Shown here one piece after another: positions 13,111 through 21,962 of a stretch of 34,749 bases of DNA. Source of the stretch: CAYNLG01 sp964397995 (GTDB lineage: Bacteria; Planctomycetota; Phycisphaerae; FEN-1346). The stretch's first letter is position 1, and every line of letters starts with the position of its first letter. A program made the position numbers and the translations under genes. The stretch lies in the NCBI GenBank assembly GCA_964397995.1, contig CAYNLG010000036.1, positions 1 through 34,749 on the forward strand, given 5' to 3'. Below the pieces are notes generated by a model. It saw nothing but the letters and a program-made list of their open reading frames with translations. It did not search any database and was not told where the DNA came from.

Positions 13111-14178
13111 ATGCCGAAACCCGTTCGGGCCGCCCTCGTCGGAGCCGGCGGCTATGCCGGCAAGCACCTGGTGCCGCACATCCCCAGTTTCGAGGGCCTG
13201 CGGTACGTGGCCGTCTGCGACACGAACCCGAAGGCGGCCCGGCGGGCCGCGCGCCGCATCGGCGTCGACGACGTCACGGACGACCTCGGCGCGGTGCTCA
13301 CCCGCGACGACGTCGAGATGGTCGACCTGCAGACGCCGAACTTCCTGCATGCCGAGCAGGCGGAGGCGGCGTTCGCGGCGGGCAAGCACGTCCTGGTGCA
13401 GAAGCCGATCGCCCCGTCGATCGCCGACGCCAAGCGCATCCGCCGGGCCGCCGAGCGGGCCGGTTGCCGCCTCGGCGTCTACATGGACGACCTCAACGAC
13501 CCGCTGCTCTGGGACATGAAGGCGGCCATCGCGGCGGGGTTCCTCGGGCGGCCGACGGCGTTCCACCTGCGCTACGCCCACGGCGGCGGCCTCCGCATGG
13601 GGCAGGGCTCGTGGCGTCGCGATGCGGCGCGCACCGGCGGCGGCAGCTTCACACTGCTCACGATCCACAACGTGTGCGCTCTGACGTGGCTCCTGGAGAC
13701 GCGCGTGCGGCGCGTCACGGCCTTCCAGGCGACGCTGCTGGCCCCGATGGAAGGCGACGATTCGACCGCCGGAGCGCTGGAGCTCGAGACCGGCGTCGTC
13801 GGCACGGCCGGCTCCAGCTACATCTTCGACGGGTGCCCCGGCGCGCCCGGCACGGTCACCGAGGTGCTCGGAACCGAGGGCGTCTTCCGCCACCTCCGCG
13901 ATTACCGGCGGCTGACCGCATGGACGAAGGGCCCGACGTTCGACGGGGCGTATCTCAAGTACAACCATCCATGGCGGACGCGCGATTTCCGGCGGAAGAA
14001 GACGGAACTTCGCCGGCCGACGATCCACGAGCAGTTCGCCCGGGCGATCCGGACCGGCGAGGAGGTGCTTTGGTCGGGGGAGCGGGGCCTGGACGACTTG
14101 GCGGTGTGCCTGGCGATGGCCGAGTCGGCCCGGACGGGCCGGCCGGTGGAGCCGGCGGCGCTCATTGCCGCGGGCTGA
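13111..14178 (+). CDS. Gfo/Idh/MocA-family oxidoreductase with QKP in place of EKP
   Basis: ATG 13111 has GAGGAA upstream, 22 bp after the GT2 stop, so it is probably in the same operon. The 355-residue protein has the Rossmann motif ALVGAGGYAGKHL (8-20), DLQTPNFLH (72-80), and VLVQKPIAPS, where the signature glutamate of EKP is glutamine (residue 97) but the lysine (98) is kept. The C-terminal domain includes GGGSFTLLTIHNVCALTWLL, with a histidine at the usual catalytic position. It abuts the convergent PA14 gene (TGA at 14176-14178 directly followed by the other strand's stop). It may modify the sugar used by the upstream glycosyltransferases, or act in glycan catabolism; the sequence does not decide. 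Confidence 0.9.
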   Translation: MPKPVRAALVGAGGYAGKHLVPHIPSFEGLRYVAVCDTNPKAARRAARRIGVDDVTDDLGAVLTRDDVEMVDLQTPNFLHAEQAEAAFAAGKHVLVQKPIAPSIADAKRIRRAAERAGCRLGVYMDDLNDPLLWDMKAAIAAGFLGRPTAFHLRYAHGGGLRMGQGSWRRDAARTGGGSFTLLTIHNVCALTWLLETRVRRVTAFQATLLAPMEGDDSTAGALELETGVVGTAGSSYIFDGCPGAPGTVTEVLGTEGVFRHLRDYRRLTAWTKGPTFDGAYLKYNHPWRTRDFRRKKTELRRPTIHEQFARAIRTGEEVLWSGERGLDDLAVCLAMAESARTGRPVEPAALIAAG

Positions 14179-16293
14179 TCAGCGGCGCGGCGGGACGTGG
14201 CAGAAGCCGTCGGCGGGGACGTTCTGCTTCGTGATGTCGGGTCCCACGTACTTGAGCATCAGCACCGCCGCGCCCACGCCCTGGAAGTACTCGACCCGGA
14301 CCGGGTGCCAGCCGGCGGCCAGACGCACCTTGCCCTCTCTCTCGCGCGAGGCGCCATTGCCGTCGGCGTCCACGAGGACGTCTTCCCCCAGGTAGACCAT
14401 GCCGCCGTCGTCGCAGGTCAGGTAGAAGGCGTAGTTCCCGTCCTTGGGGGCGTAAACCAGGCCGGAGAAGACCGCTCCCACATGCTGGCCGCGCCCCGAG
14501 CCGACGGTGTTCCCACCGGCGTTGCCGGCGAAGTAGACCTGGGGGACCACGCCCATGCGGTAGGGCTTCAGCGACCGGAGCCCCGCACAGGACACCCCAC
14601 CGTGGAATTCGAAGTAGGCCGCCTGGAGACCGTCGCGGGCGCCCGGGGGACGTGTCTTGGAGAACGGCTGGCGGAGCGGCCGCGGCTTCAGACCGGGAAC
14701 GTCGTGGGGCAGGTCGCGCGAGGCGTACGCCTGGCCCGAGAGAAGCTTGAACTTGAGGGCGGTGATGCTGAACCCCCCCCCGCCCGAGCCGATGCCCAGG
14801 CTCTTGCAGTCGGTCCAACCCCGCTTTGCGGCAAAGGACGAGGGTGGGCCGGACCAGTCGATGAGCTTGCGCCCGGCATGGGTGACGGTGATGGCGACGT
14901 TCTCGCCGACATGGCGGACCGATACCAGGAACGAGGGGTTCTGGCCCTTCTGGAGCGGCGCAAGCTTGACGGTGCTCTCGTTGGCGTCGGCCGGTTTGCC
15001 GTTCAGCATGTCCAGGCCGCAGGCCCCCGTGTTGCCGACGTCGAACTGCAGAACAGCCAGGCCGTCCGTTACCGGCAGCCCCAAGCCGACGCCCTTGAAG
15101 TGGTTGCCCGTCGGCATGAAGGCGATCTCGACCTCGTAGTCGCCCTCGGGCTCGATGGGCACGGCAAGGAGCTTGCCATACCGGCTTCGGGACTCCAGAT
15201 GCGTGCCCTCGAACTCGAAGCGGCCGTTCAGCGTGTCCTTCGTCGGGTCCACCAGGGCCAGGGCGTTCAACCACTTGCCAATGAGCGGCGAGGGCCCGTC
15301 CCTGCCAGGCGCGGCCTGGGTGCCGAGCTCCGCCATGGCCGTCTCGACCTGCTTCAGCGTCAGGGCCGCTTGCGTGCGGTCCAGGTCCTCGGCCTTGTGC
15401 AGCTCCAGGAAGCGAACGAGGTACGCCCGGGCCCGCAAGAGCATGGGCCCCTTGGCCGTGTCGCTCGCCTTGTCCGCAAGGCCGCGGTACCACTCGGCCA
15501 TTGTCGTGCAGGCCAGCTCCGGCGCCGCCTCGACCCCCCGCGCCGCCGCCTGCACGTAGGTCGCCAACTGCCGGTCTTCGAGGCCCTCGACATACACGGC
15601 CGCCTTGCCGGGGCTGTCGAAGTCCACCAGGCAGAGCTCGACGAGTTCCTTGCGGGCGGCCTGGTTGCTCGGGTCGGTTTCGAGCTGGCGCTGGAGCATG
15701 TCGATGCGGCGAGCGACGCGGAGCTTGTCGGCGAGTGCCGCCGCCTCGGCCTGGAGGGCGTCGACGCGGTCGGAGCGGATGGCCCGGGCGATGCCCTGGG
15801 CGCGGCGATAGAGGGTGGCGGTCTCGACGTAATCGCGGGCGGCCTTGCGGGCTTCGGCGGCTGCCACGAGGGCGTCCACGAGCGCCGCGCCGGCATCCGC
15901 CCGCGCAAGGCCCCGTGCCATGTCGTACTGGCGCTGGCGGATCTCGAGGACGGTCTCGCGGCACTCCGGCGCCCGCGCGGGATCGAGCCCCTCGAGCGCG
16001 CGGGCCGCCTCGACCGCCAGGTCGTACCCGTCGGGGTGGCCGGAGGCGAGCTCGGCGGCGGCCTCGTACAGACGGGCGGCGAAGGCGGGCTGGCCCTGGG
16101 CGACCTGGGCGGCCTCGACAAGACGGCCGGCAAGCTCGACGTCGTCGGCCGGGTCGCGCGTCGCCCGGGCCTTCTGCAACGCGTCGCCGTAGAGCCGGTC
16201 GAAGACCGCCGCGGCCTCCTCGGCCGTGTCGGCGCACACCGCCTCCGGGGCGAGCAGGGCAACGAGCAGGAGCGCGGTGAGGATGCGACCCAT
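14179..16293 (-). CDS. Secreted protein: helical repeat N-half, jelly-roll-like middle, PA14 C-terminus
   Basis: ATG 16293 follows GGAAGGAGG and begins a signal peptide (MGRILTALLLVALLAPEAVC, cut probably near residue 20-21). Residues 25-340 are alpha-helical, TPR-like, and paralogous to the protein at 20406-21881. A middle segment (about 345-540) resembles a LamG/jelly-roll domain (e.g. GRFEFEGTHLESRSR and GDYEVEIAFMP). Residues 555-695 are a PA14 domain (GLQAAYFEFHGG; GLVYAPKDGNYAFYLTCDDG; AGWHPVRVEYFQG). PA14 and LamG-like domains bind carbohydrate in many secreted proteins, so a cell-surface glycan-binding role beside the glucuronidases is reasonable inference. The gene has a strong promoter (16352-16379). 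A run of ten G on the coding strand encodes part of a Gly-rich GSGGGG turn near 14767-14776. Confidence 0.82.
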   Translation of the reverse strand: MGRILTALLLVALLAPEAVCADTAEEAAAVFDRLYGDALQKARATRDPADDVELAGRLVEAAQVAQGQPAFAARLYEAAAELASGHPDGYDLAVEAARALEGLDPARAPECRETVLEIRQRQYDMARGLARADAGAALVDALVAAAEARKAARDYVETATLYRRAQGIARAIRSDRVDALQAEAAALADKLRVARRIDMLQRQLETDPSNQAARKELVELCLVDFDSPGKAAVYVEGLEDRQLATYVQAAARGVEAAPELACTTMAEWYRGLADKASDTAKGPMLLRARAYLVRFLELHKAEDLDRTQAALTLKQVETAMAELGTQAAPGRDGPSPLIGKWLNALALVDPTKDTLNGRFEFEGTHLESRSRYGKLLAVPIEPEGDYEVEIAFMPTGNHFKGVGLGLPVTDGLAVLQFDVGNTGACGLDMLNGKPADANESTVKLAPLQKGQNPSFLVSVRHVGENVAITVTHAGRKLIDWSGPPSSFAAKRGWTDCKSLGIGSGGGGFSITALKFKLLSGQAYASRDLPHDVPGLKPRPLRQPFSKTRPPGARDGLQAAYFEFHGGVSCAGLRSLKPYRMGVVPQVYFAGNAGGNTVGSGRGQHVGAVFSGLVYAPKDGNYAFYLTCDDGGMVYLGEDVLVDADGNGASREREGKVRLAAGWHPVRVEYFQGVGAAVLMLKYVGPDITKQNVPADGFCHVPPRR

Positions 16294-16351
16294 GCAGCCT
16301 CCTTCCGGCCGGACGTGCGGCCCGCGGGGTGCCGCGGCGGATGCTACCCCG

Positions 16352-16379
16352 AGTCTACCCGACGGGCGCGCCCTGTCAA
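16352..16379 (-). promoter_or_regulatory. Promoter of the PA14 protein gene
   Basis: Minus strand TTGACA (16374-16379) and TAGACT (16352-16357), 16-nt spacer holding the palindrome GGGCGCGCCC (16363-16372). It lies 59 bp upstream of ATG 16293. Confidence 0.7.
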
Positions 16380-16444
16380 GCGCGCCGGGGCCATCGTATT
16401 GAACCGTCCGGGCCGGGCGGAGTGGCGGCCGAATCCGCCGCCTC

Positions 16445-18223
16445 TCACCACTTGGGCTTCAGGTTCGTCCACCGCTCGCGGAGCCAGTGGGCGGCCATCT
16501 TGGGCTGCCGGTTCCGGGTGAAGACGCCCTTCTTGTTGCCGACGGCGCGGCCGGTGCCCTGCTTGGTGGCGAAGTCCGCGAAGTTCCAGACGTGTTCGCC
16601 GATGACGAACGGCAGCGTGTCGAAGACCGCGCAGTGGGCCTTGAGCAGCTCGACTTGGTACTCCTCGGTCCACATCACCGGCGGGTCCTGGTGGAACCCC
16701 GCGATGGTATCGGCCCCGAACTCCGTCACGATGATCGGCTTGCGGAACCGTTTCCACCACGCTTTCAGCAGCCACGTCACGTTCGGTTCCACGACTTCCG
16801 TGTGGCCGCCGTTGCCGTACCAGGCGGCATACTCGTTGACACAGACGACGTCGACGTAGCGGCTGGCCTTCGACTGGTCCGGCCACAGGCACTCGACGAG
16901 CGTCACCGGCCGCGTCGGGTCCAGTTTCCGCGTCAGGGCGATGACCTTCTTGAAATAGCGGCCGGAGGCCGGCTCGCTGGTGCGCGGCTCGTTGGAGACC
17001 GACCACATGACGACGGCGGGGTGGTTCTTGTCGCGGGCCACGAGCTCGCGCATCACGTCCAGATGGTGGTCCAGCTCGCCCTGGCCGAGGACCTCCGGGC
17101 AGAAGGTGCCCTCGGGCTTGCGGAAGTTCTGCCCGACGGCCGGGGCCTCGTCGATGATGACCATGCCCGCCTCGTCGGCCAGATTCAGCACCTCTTCGCT
17201 GTAGGGATAGTGGCTCGTGCGGTAGCTGTTGGCGCCGATCCACCTCAGCAGGTTCAGGTCCTTGACGTTGACGGCGTCGTCGAGGCCCTTGCCCTTGATG
17301 TCCATGTCCTCGTGCTTGCCGAAGCCGGTGAAGTAGAAGGGCTTGCCGTTGATGAGGAACCGGTTCTTCTTGACCTCGACCGTCCGGATGCCGACCGGCA
17401 GCCGGTAGCAGTCGAGCGTCTTGCCGCCGGCGTCGACAATCCGCGCCACCAGCGTGTACAGGTAGGCCTTGCCCGGTTGCCACAGGCGGGCCTTCTTGAC
17501 GGTGAGGGTGCCCTCCTTGCCCCCGCCCTCGGCGACCGTGCGGCCGGCGGCGTCCTGGAGGGCGACGCGCACGTCCGCCTTGCCGCCGACGGTCTTGATC
17601 GTGTACGCGACCGTGCCGGCGGTGCCCTTGACGCCGGTGACGACGGTGATGTCGTCGATGCGCTTCCTGGGCGTCACGCACAGGCGAACCGGGCGGTGGA
17701 TGCCGGAGAAGTTGAAGAAGTCGAACTGGTACTCCTGGGTCCGGTGGCCCTTCGGGTGCCGGGGGTCCGTCGGCTCGTTGATCCAGCCCGGGGGAAGGGT
17801 GGTGTAGTCGAGGACGTTGCTGACGGCAATCGTGACGCGGTTCTCCGCCCCGTAGGCGACGATCTCCGAGACGTCCGCCTCGAATGGCAGGAACCCGCCC
17901 TTGTGCCGTACGACCTCCTTGCCGTTGACCCACATGACGGCGCGAGTACCGGCGGCACCGACGCGGAGGGTGACGCGGCTGCCTTCCCAGCAGGCCGGGA
18001 CGAAGAAGGTCCGCTCGTACCAGACGTCGCCGATGTGGTCGCGGATCGTCCGGTCCTGGGTGATGTCGTTGTAGCTCGCCGGGACGGGCATCGGCTGGGT
18101 GTCCCCGAGCGGGGAGGCGTACCACGTCTTCTTGTGGCCCTCGCCCTTGCGGTCGACCTGGAACCCCCAGACGCCGGACAGGTCCTTCACCTGGCGGGTT
18201 TCACTCTCGCGCGGATACAGCAT
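16445..18223 (-). CDS. uidA: Beta-glucuronidase (GH2, UidA type)
   Basis: The 592-residue protein aligns by eye along its whole length with E. coli UidA, from MLYPRESETRQVKDLSGVWG to the C-terminal KKGVFTRNRQPKMAAHW. It has the GH2 sugar-binding jelly roll (to about 180), an Ig-like domain (180-280) and a TIM barrel. The acid/base is Glu412 in SVSNEP and the nucleophile Glu501 in IVTEFG. The N-x-K pair that recognises the glucuronate carboxylate is intact (Asn563, Lys565 in VGNKKG), which separates true beta-glucuronidases from beta-galactosidases. There is no signal peptide, so it is probably cytosolic and acts on imported glucuronides. It starts 42 bp after the DUF2264 gene on the same strand, with no promoter seen between them, so the two are likely one transcript. 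Confidence 0.93.
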   Translation of the reverse strand: MLYPRESETRQVKDLSGVWGFQVDRKGEGHKKTWYASPLGDTQPMPVPASYNDITQDRTIRDHIGDVWYERTFFVPACWEGSRVTLRVGAAGTRAVMWVNGKEVVRHKGGFLPFEADVSEIVAYGAENRVTIAVSNVLDYTTLPPGWINEPTDPRHPKGHRTQEYQFDFFNFSGIHRPVRLCVTPRKRIDDITVVTGVKGTAGTVAYTIKTVGGKADVRVALQDAAGRTVAEGGGKEGTLTVKKARLWQPGKAYLYTLVARIVDAGGKTLDCYRLPVGIRTVEVKKNRFLINGKPFYFTGFGKHEDMDIKGKGLDDAVNVKDLNLLRWIGANSYRTSHYPYSEEVLNLADEAGMVIIDEAPAVGQNFRKPEGTFCPEVLGQGELDHHLDVMRELVARDKNHPAVVMWSVSNEPRTSEPASGRYFKKVIALTRKLDPTRPVTLVECLWPDQSKASRYVDVVCVNEYAAWYGNGGHTEVVEPNVTWLLKAWWKRFRKPIIVTEFGADTIAGFHQDPPVMWTEEYQVELLKAHCAVFDTLPFVIGEHVWNFADFATKQGTGRAVGNKKGVFTRNRQPKMAAHWLRERWTNLKPKW

Positions 18224-18265
18224 GACGGCTCCTTCCGTAGGGTGCGGGCTCGCGGCCCGGCCGGC

Positions 18266-20248
18266 CTAGACGACCGTGCGGGCCTCGATGTTCCCCCAGT
18301 CGATCGTGTACGTGCTCCCGTCCTTCAGCGTCACGACGAGGCCGTGCGGCTGGCCGCTGGCGGTCCACGGCACGGGCTCCAGCGTCGCGACCGGCTGGAG
18401 GGCCTCGTCCGTCCAGGGCGCGTCGTCGGTCTTGTGGAGCATCAGCGTGACGAGCAGCTCGATGGGGCTGAAGTCCCTCTCGCGGACGCGCCGGGCATAG
18501 AGGACGGTGCTCGTCGTCGCCTCGGCATTGCGTTCTTCGTGGACCATCGTCTCCAGCGCATCCCATCCGCTGTAGGCGACCAGCGCAATCTGCCGCCCCG
18601 GAATCGCCCCGAGGAGGACGGGGTAGCCGTCGACGTCGCGGCGCTCGACGGTCGGCGCCTTGCCGCCGACGTGCGGCATGCCGTAGTGCGCGAGGTGCAG
18701 CTCGTGGCACTGCGGGATGCGCGGCCGGTCGACGCGCAGGACGCCGCCCGGCACGGGGATGTCGGCGTAGTCCATCCGGGCCATCCAGCCGCGCAGCTGG
18801 CCGTGGCGATAGAGGACGCCGCCCTCCATGCCGCCGTACCGCAGGTCCTGGTGGGCGTTGAACTCCTGGATCTGCGGCAGGTACTCGCGGAGGCTGTAGG
18901 CCATGGCGGTGGCGCCCTCGGGGGCGTCATCCTCCCACAGGAACTCCGTGTGGTACGCGAGGCGCGTGTAGTTCGGGTTGCTCTTGCCGGGCACCTTGCC
19001 GGGGCGCAGCTCGGTTGCGCCGGTCGGTCCGTGGGCGGTGATCGTCAGGCCCGGGCCGGACAGGGACACGGTGCGTTGGCCTTGGCCGATCTCGGGCCAG
19101 GCGCCCTCGGTCTCGGTCGCGGTCCAGAAGGGGCTGTCCGCCGCGTGGGTCATCGCGAGGTAGATCTTCGCGAGCCAGAAGGGGCTGGCGGCGCACGAGT
19201 AGCCCTGGACGAGCGGATCGAAGGTCCGGTAGAAGCCGAGCGAGGGGATGCCCTCGACGAAGACGTCGTCGCGCGCGATAAACTGAAGCAGGTTGCCGGA
19301 GGCGATCCGCCGCGCCCACCCCGGGTCGAGCGGCGTTTCCTTCAGGCAGAACGCCGACGCGATGGCCGCCGAGGCCGCGCACCGGTAGATGATGCTGCGG
19401 CCCCACATGAGGCTCTTGCCGTCGCGGCCGAACATCAGGGGATAGGTCTCCGCGAGCCGGGCGTGGCGCCGCTCGATGATGGAGGCCATCTCCGGCTCAT
19501 GGTCGTAGCCGTACATCTCGGCCCAGATGGGCAGGTAGAACTGGAACGCCCAGCAGGAGTAGTAGTCGTAGCTGCCGAGGTCGCGGTACCAGCCGTCGCC
19601 GGCGTAGTAGGCGAGCAGGTTCTCGAGGTGGTCGCGAAGAAGGGCGTCGTCGACGTCGTAGCCGGTAAGCTTCAGGAACGTGCCCATCGTGACGTTGAAG
19701 CTCCGCCAGTTGTGGGCGTTGGTCCGGTGGTGCGTGTAATCGTGCAGCAGCCGCGCGACTTGGTCCCTCTCCGCTTTCGAGTACCGGTCCCAGATGACGT
19801 CCTTCGACCACCAGAGGCCGAGCGCCAGGGCCGCCCCCTCGGCCGTGTGCTGGTAGAGCGGGGTGCCGGTCTCTTCGAGCCACTGGGTGATCGTCCCGAG
19901 GTAGTTCGGGTGCGACGGGTCGCTCGCCAGGAGGATCTGGTTGGCGTAGTAGTCGCGGAGGCCGTAGCCGCCGGCCTCCACGTCGGGCCGGTCGGCCACG
20001 AGCGGGGCCGCAATCATGAACGTCCGAGCCAGGCCCTCGAACTCGCGGGCCCGGTGCTTGAAGGCCGGGTCGTCCGGCTTGGGGTAGGTCCTGCCCTCGG
20101 GGCCCTGGAGGCGGATCGGGTCGTCGAAGGCGGGGACGTGGCCGAAGACGCCTTCGAGCAGGAACTGCCCGGCGTCGATCCAGTGCCGGCGGGCCATCCC
20201 CGTGAAGGGGCTCAGGGTCCGGTCGGGGTCGGTTACGGTGTACGCCAT
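18266..20248 (-). CDS. DUF2264 protein, probable glycoside hydrolase of (alpha/alpha) barrel type
   Basis: ATG 20248 has GGAGG at the right spacing. The 660-residue protein matches DUF2264: RRHWIDAGQFLLEGVFGHVP near the N-terminus, KHRAREFEGLARTFMIAAPL, AHNWRSFNVTMGTF, YRDLGSYDYYSCWAFQFYLP, and SPFWLAKIYLAM in an alpha-toroid first half of about 370 residues, followed by a beta-rich half. As I recall, DUF2264 members include CAZy family GH154, for which a beta-glucuronidase has been shown; that recall should be verified. Its position directly upstream of uidA, sharing a promoter (20315-20342), supports a glucuronide substrate. No signal peptide is visible. It could instead act as an unsaturated-uronide hydrolase or lyase. 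Confidence 0.83.
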   Translation of the reverse strand: MAYTVTDPDRTLSPFTGMARRHWIDAGQFLLEGVFGHVPAFDDPIRLQGPEGRTYPKPDDPAFKHRAREFEGLARTFMIAAPLVADRPDVEAGGYGLRDYYANQILLASDPSHPNYLGTITQWLEETGTPLYQHTAEGAALALGLWWSKDVIWDRYSKAERDQVARLLHDYTHHRTNAHNWRSFNVTMGTFLKLTGYDVDDALLRDHLENLLAYYAGDGWYRDLGSYDYYSCWAFQFYLPIWAEMYGYDHEPEMASIIERRHARLAETYPLMFGRDGKSLMWGRSIIYRCAASAAIASAFCLKETPLDPGWARRIASGNLLQFIARDDVFVEGIPSLGFYRTFDPLVQGYSCAASPFWLAKIYLAMTHAADSPFWTATETEGAWPEIGQGQRTVSLSGPGLTITAHGPTGATELRPGKVPGKSNPNYTRLAYHTEFLWEDDAPEGATAMAYSLREYLPQIQEFNAHQDLRYGGMEGGVLYRHGQLRGWMARMDYADIPVPGGVLRVDRPRIPQCHELHLAHYGMPHVGGKAPTVERRDVDGYPVLLGAIPGRQIALVAYSGWDALETMVHEERNAEATTSTVLYARRVRERDFSPIELLVTLMLHKTDDAPWTDEALQPVATLEPVPWTASGQPHGLVVTLKDGSTYTIDWGNIEARTVV

Positions 20249-20314
20249 GCGGCCTCCAGCGGATCGAGTTCGCGGCGCGGCCCGCGCTCCCTGGGCGTGC
20301 CGGGCCGAACAGGC

Positions 20315-20342
20315 ATCCTAATCCGGCGGGGGATGATTGCAA
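20315..20342 (-). promoter_or_regulatory. Promoter of the DUF2264-uidA operon
   Basis: Minus strand TTGCAA (20337-20342) and TAGGAT (20315-20320), 16-nt spacer, 66 bp upstream of ATG 20248. Confidence 0.55.
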
Positions 20343-20405
20343 CAGGGTTCTCAGAGAAGCGGCCCGGGCCGGCCGTGGCAGAACCCGCGCGGCGCGACCT
20401 GGGGA

Positions 20406-21881
20406 CTACCGGTGGATTTCGAGCCCGGCGAGGCCGGGGTACCATTGTCCGTCGATCTCCAGCCGAAGGGTCCGGATGGGTGTTACCGTGCCGAGGTCGG
20501 CAATCAGGACTTGACGGTTGTCGAGGCGGGGCAGCGGCACGGGCCGGCTGCCATTGAGCGAAAGCGTTGACGTGCCCCACGAATCGGTCTTCCCGGTGGT
20601 CCGTGTGAACAGCAGAAGGTACCGCCCCGGCACGGGCCTCGACCAGGAGGCCTCGAACCATCCTTTGGCCGTGTCCATAATCCACAGAGGCACGTCGCGA
20701 GGCTCAACGAAGACGTTCTCGGCCAGGTTCTCGTTATGCTGGCTCGAGGCACTCGCGGCACCCTCGGTGCATACGTTGCGCCCGGGAGGGAAACGCTCGG
20801 CGTACTTTTCCAGGAACTCCTCCCGCGTTAGGGCGGCCAACTTCGCTTTGAGCGGCGGCGGCGCCGTCTCTTCGGCCAAAGCGGTCAGGGATTCATGTAC
20901 ACGCGCCAAGGCCATCTCCGCCTTGCGGCGGTCCAGATCGTCGGTCGAGTGCTCTGCCAGGTATGTCTCGTAGTGCGTGACCGCGCGCTCCAGCATCGCC
21001 GGCCGCGCCGCCGGGCTCGCCTTGTCGGCCAAGGTCCGGTACCAGTCGGCCAGCTTCAGCGCCCCGGCCTCCGGCAGCCGCCCCGGCGTCATTGTCGCCA
21101 GCACCACCAGCTTGTTCTCGACCCGGTCGTCGCCCGAGGCGACGTGCCTGGCCGCCTGTTTCGGCGCGTCGAGCTCCACCAGGTACAGCCGCACGAGCTC
21201 GTCGCGCAAGGCGGCGTTCTCGGGGGTCTTGGCGAGCTGCTCCGCCATCTGTTCGGCGCGGCCCTGGACGCGGACGCGGCTGCTGTAGTCGCGGAGCTTC
21301 CGCTGCAGGGCCTCGGCCTGCGGTGAGTTCAGCGACCGGGCCGTGCCGAACGCCCGACGGTATGCCGCCGACGCCGCCCGGTAATCGGCGTCCTCGGCCG
21401 CGGCGTCGCCCGCGTCCACGCACGCCGTGATGAGCTGCTGGCCGACCTCGTACCGGTCGTCGCCGCGGGCGCGGCTGAAGGCGGCCTGGTAGAGGTCCAC
21501 GCGCTGCTCGCGGGCGGCCGTGGCGTGTTCCGGGAGGGCCTCGACCCGCAGCGCCAGCGCCGCCGCGGCGGTCTCCAGGCCCTCCGGCACGGGGGCCGCC
21601 AGGAGGTACGCCGTCTCGGCCAGGGCGGCCGTCAGGTGGGGCGTGTTGCCCTCGTCGCGGGCCTGCTTCAGCACCTCGGTGGCGAGGGCGAGGTCGTCGT
21701 CCTTCGCGAGGGTGGCCTTGGCCCGGCGCACGGCCTCGCCGTAAAGGGACTCGACGAACGTGACGGCTTTGCCGGCCTCGGCCGCGGGATCGGGCGGCGC
21801 CTCCTCGGCCCGGGCGCCCCCCCCCGCCGCCACGACGAGCAGACAGGCTACGACCGTTTGAAGCGGGCCGATTCGCCGCAT
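20406..21881 (-). CDS. Secreted helical-repeat protein with discoidin-like C-terminus (paralogue of the PA14 protein)
   Basis: ATG 21881 starts a signal peptide (MRRIGPLQTVVACLLVVAAG, then ARA-EE). The 491-residue protein is helical from about 35 to 365, with the same repeat units as the 14179 protein: LADWYRTLADKASPAARPAM here against MAEWYRGLADKASDTAKGPM there, and the closing DDLDRRKAEMALARVHESL against EDLDRTQAALTLKQVETAM. The C-terminal 120 residues (from NVCTEGAASASSQHNENLAE) are a beta-sandwich resembling F5/8-type or galactose-binding-like domains, with WFEASWSRPVPGRYLLLFTR and a final LEIDGQWYPGLAGLEIHR. Likely exported and glycan- or surface-binding. It has a strong promoter and sits upstream of the glucuronidase operon on the same strand. 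Confidence 0.78.
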   Translation of the reverse strand: MRRIGPLQTVVACLLVVAAGGGARAEEAPPDPAAEAGKAVTFVESLYGEAVRRAKATLAKDDDLALATEVLKQARDEGNTPHLTAALAETAYLLAAPVPEGLETAAAALALRVEALPEHATAAREQRVDLYQAAFSRARGDDRYEVGQQLITACVDAGDAAAEDADYRAASAAYRRAFGTARSLNSPQAEALQRKLRDYSSRVRVQGRAEQMAEQLAKTPENAALRDELVRLYLVELDAPKQAARHVASGDDRVENKLVVLATMTPGRLPEAGALKLADWYRTLADKASPAARPAMLERAVTHYETYLAEHSTDDLDRRKAEMALARVHESLTALAEETAPPPLKAKLAALTREEFLEKYAERFPPGRNVCTEGAASASSQHNENLAENVFVEPRDVPLWIMDTAKGWFEASWSRPVPGRYLLLFTRTTGKTDSWGTSTLSLNGSRPVPLPRLDNRQVLIADLGTVTPIRTLRLEIDGQWYPGLAGLEIHR

Positions 21882-21921
21882 GGTGCGCCCCCTGACAGGT
21901 GGGCTCCGGACAGAAAAGGCG

Positions 21922-21951
21922 ATGATATGCCCGCGCCGCGGCGCGTGTCAA
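21922..21951 (-). promoter_or_regulatory. Promoter of the discoidin-like secreted protein gene
   Basis: Minus strand TTGACA (21946-21951) and TATCAT (21922-21927), 18-nt spacer containing the perfect palindrome CGCGCCGCGGCGCG (21932-21945). It lies 41 bp upstream of ATG 21881 and just after the previous operon's last stop. Confidence 0.7.
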
Positions 21952-21962
21952 GAAGCCGTGGG

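Noticed and set aside
14767..14776. Ten-base G/C run within the PA14 protein gene as a phase-variation tract
   Set aside because: The encoded Gly run keeps frame and the protein continues with family-like sequence on both sides; nothing shows variability.
16487..20557. Very long plus-strand open frame (over 1300 codons) opposite uidA and DUF2264
   Set aside because: It is the antisense of two securely identified enzymes; the absence of stops follows from high GC. Its translation is Arg/Gly/Val/Asp-rich with no domain.
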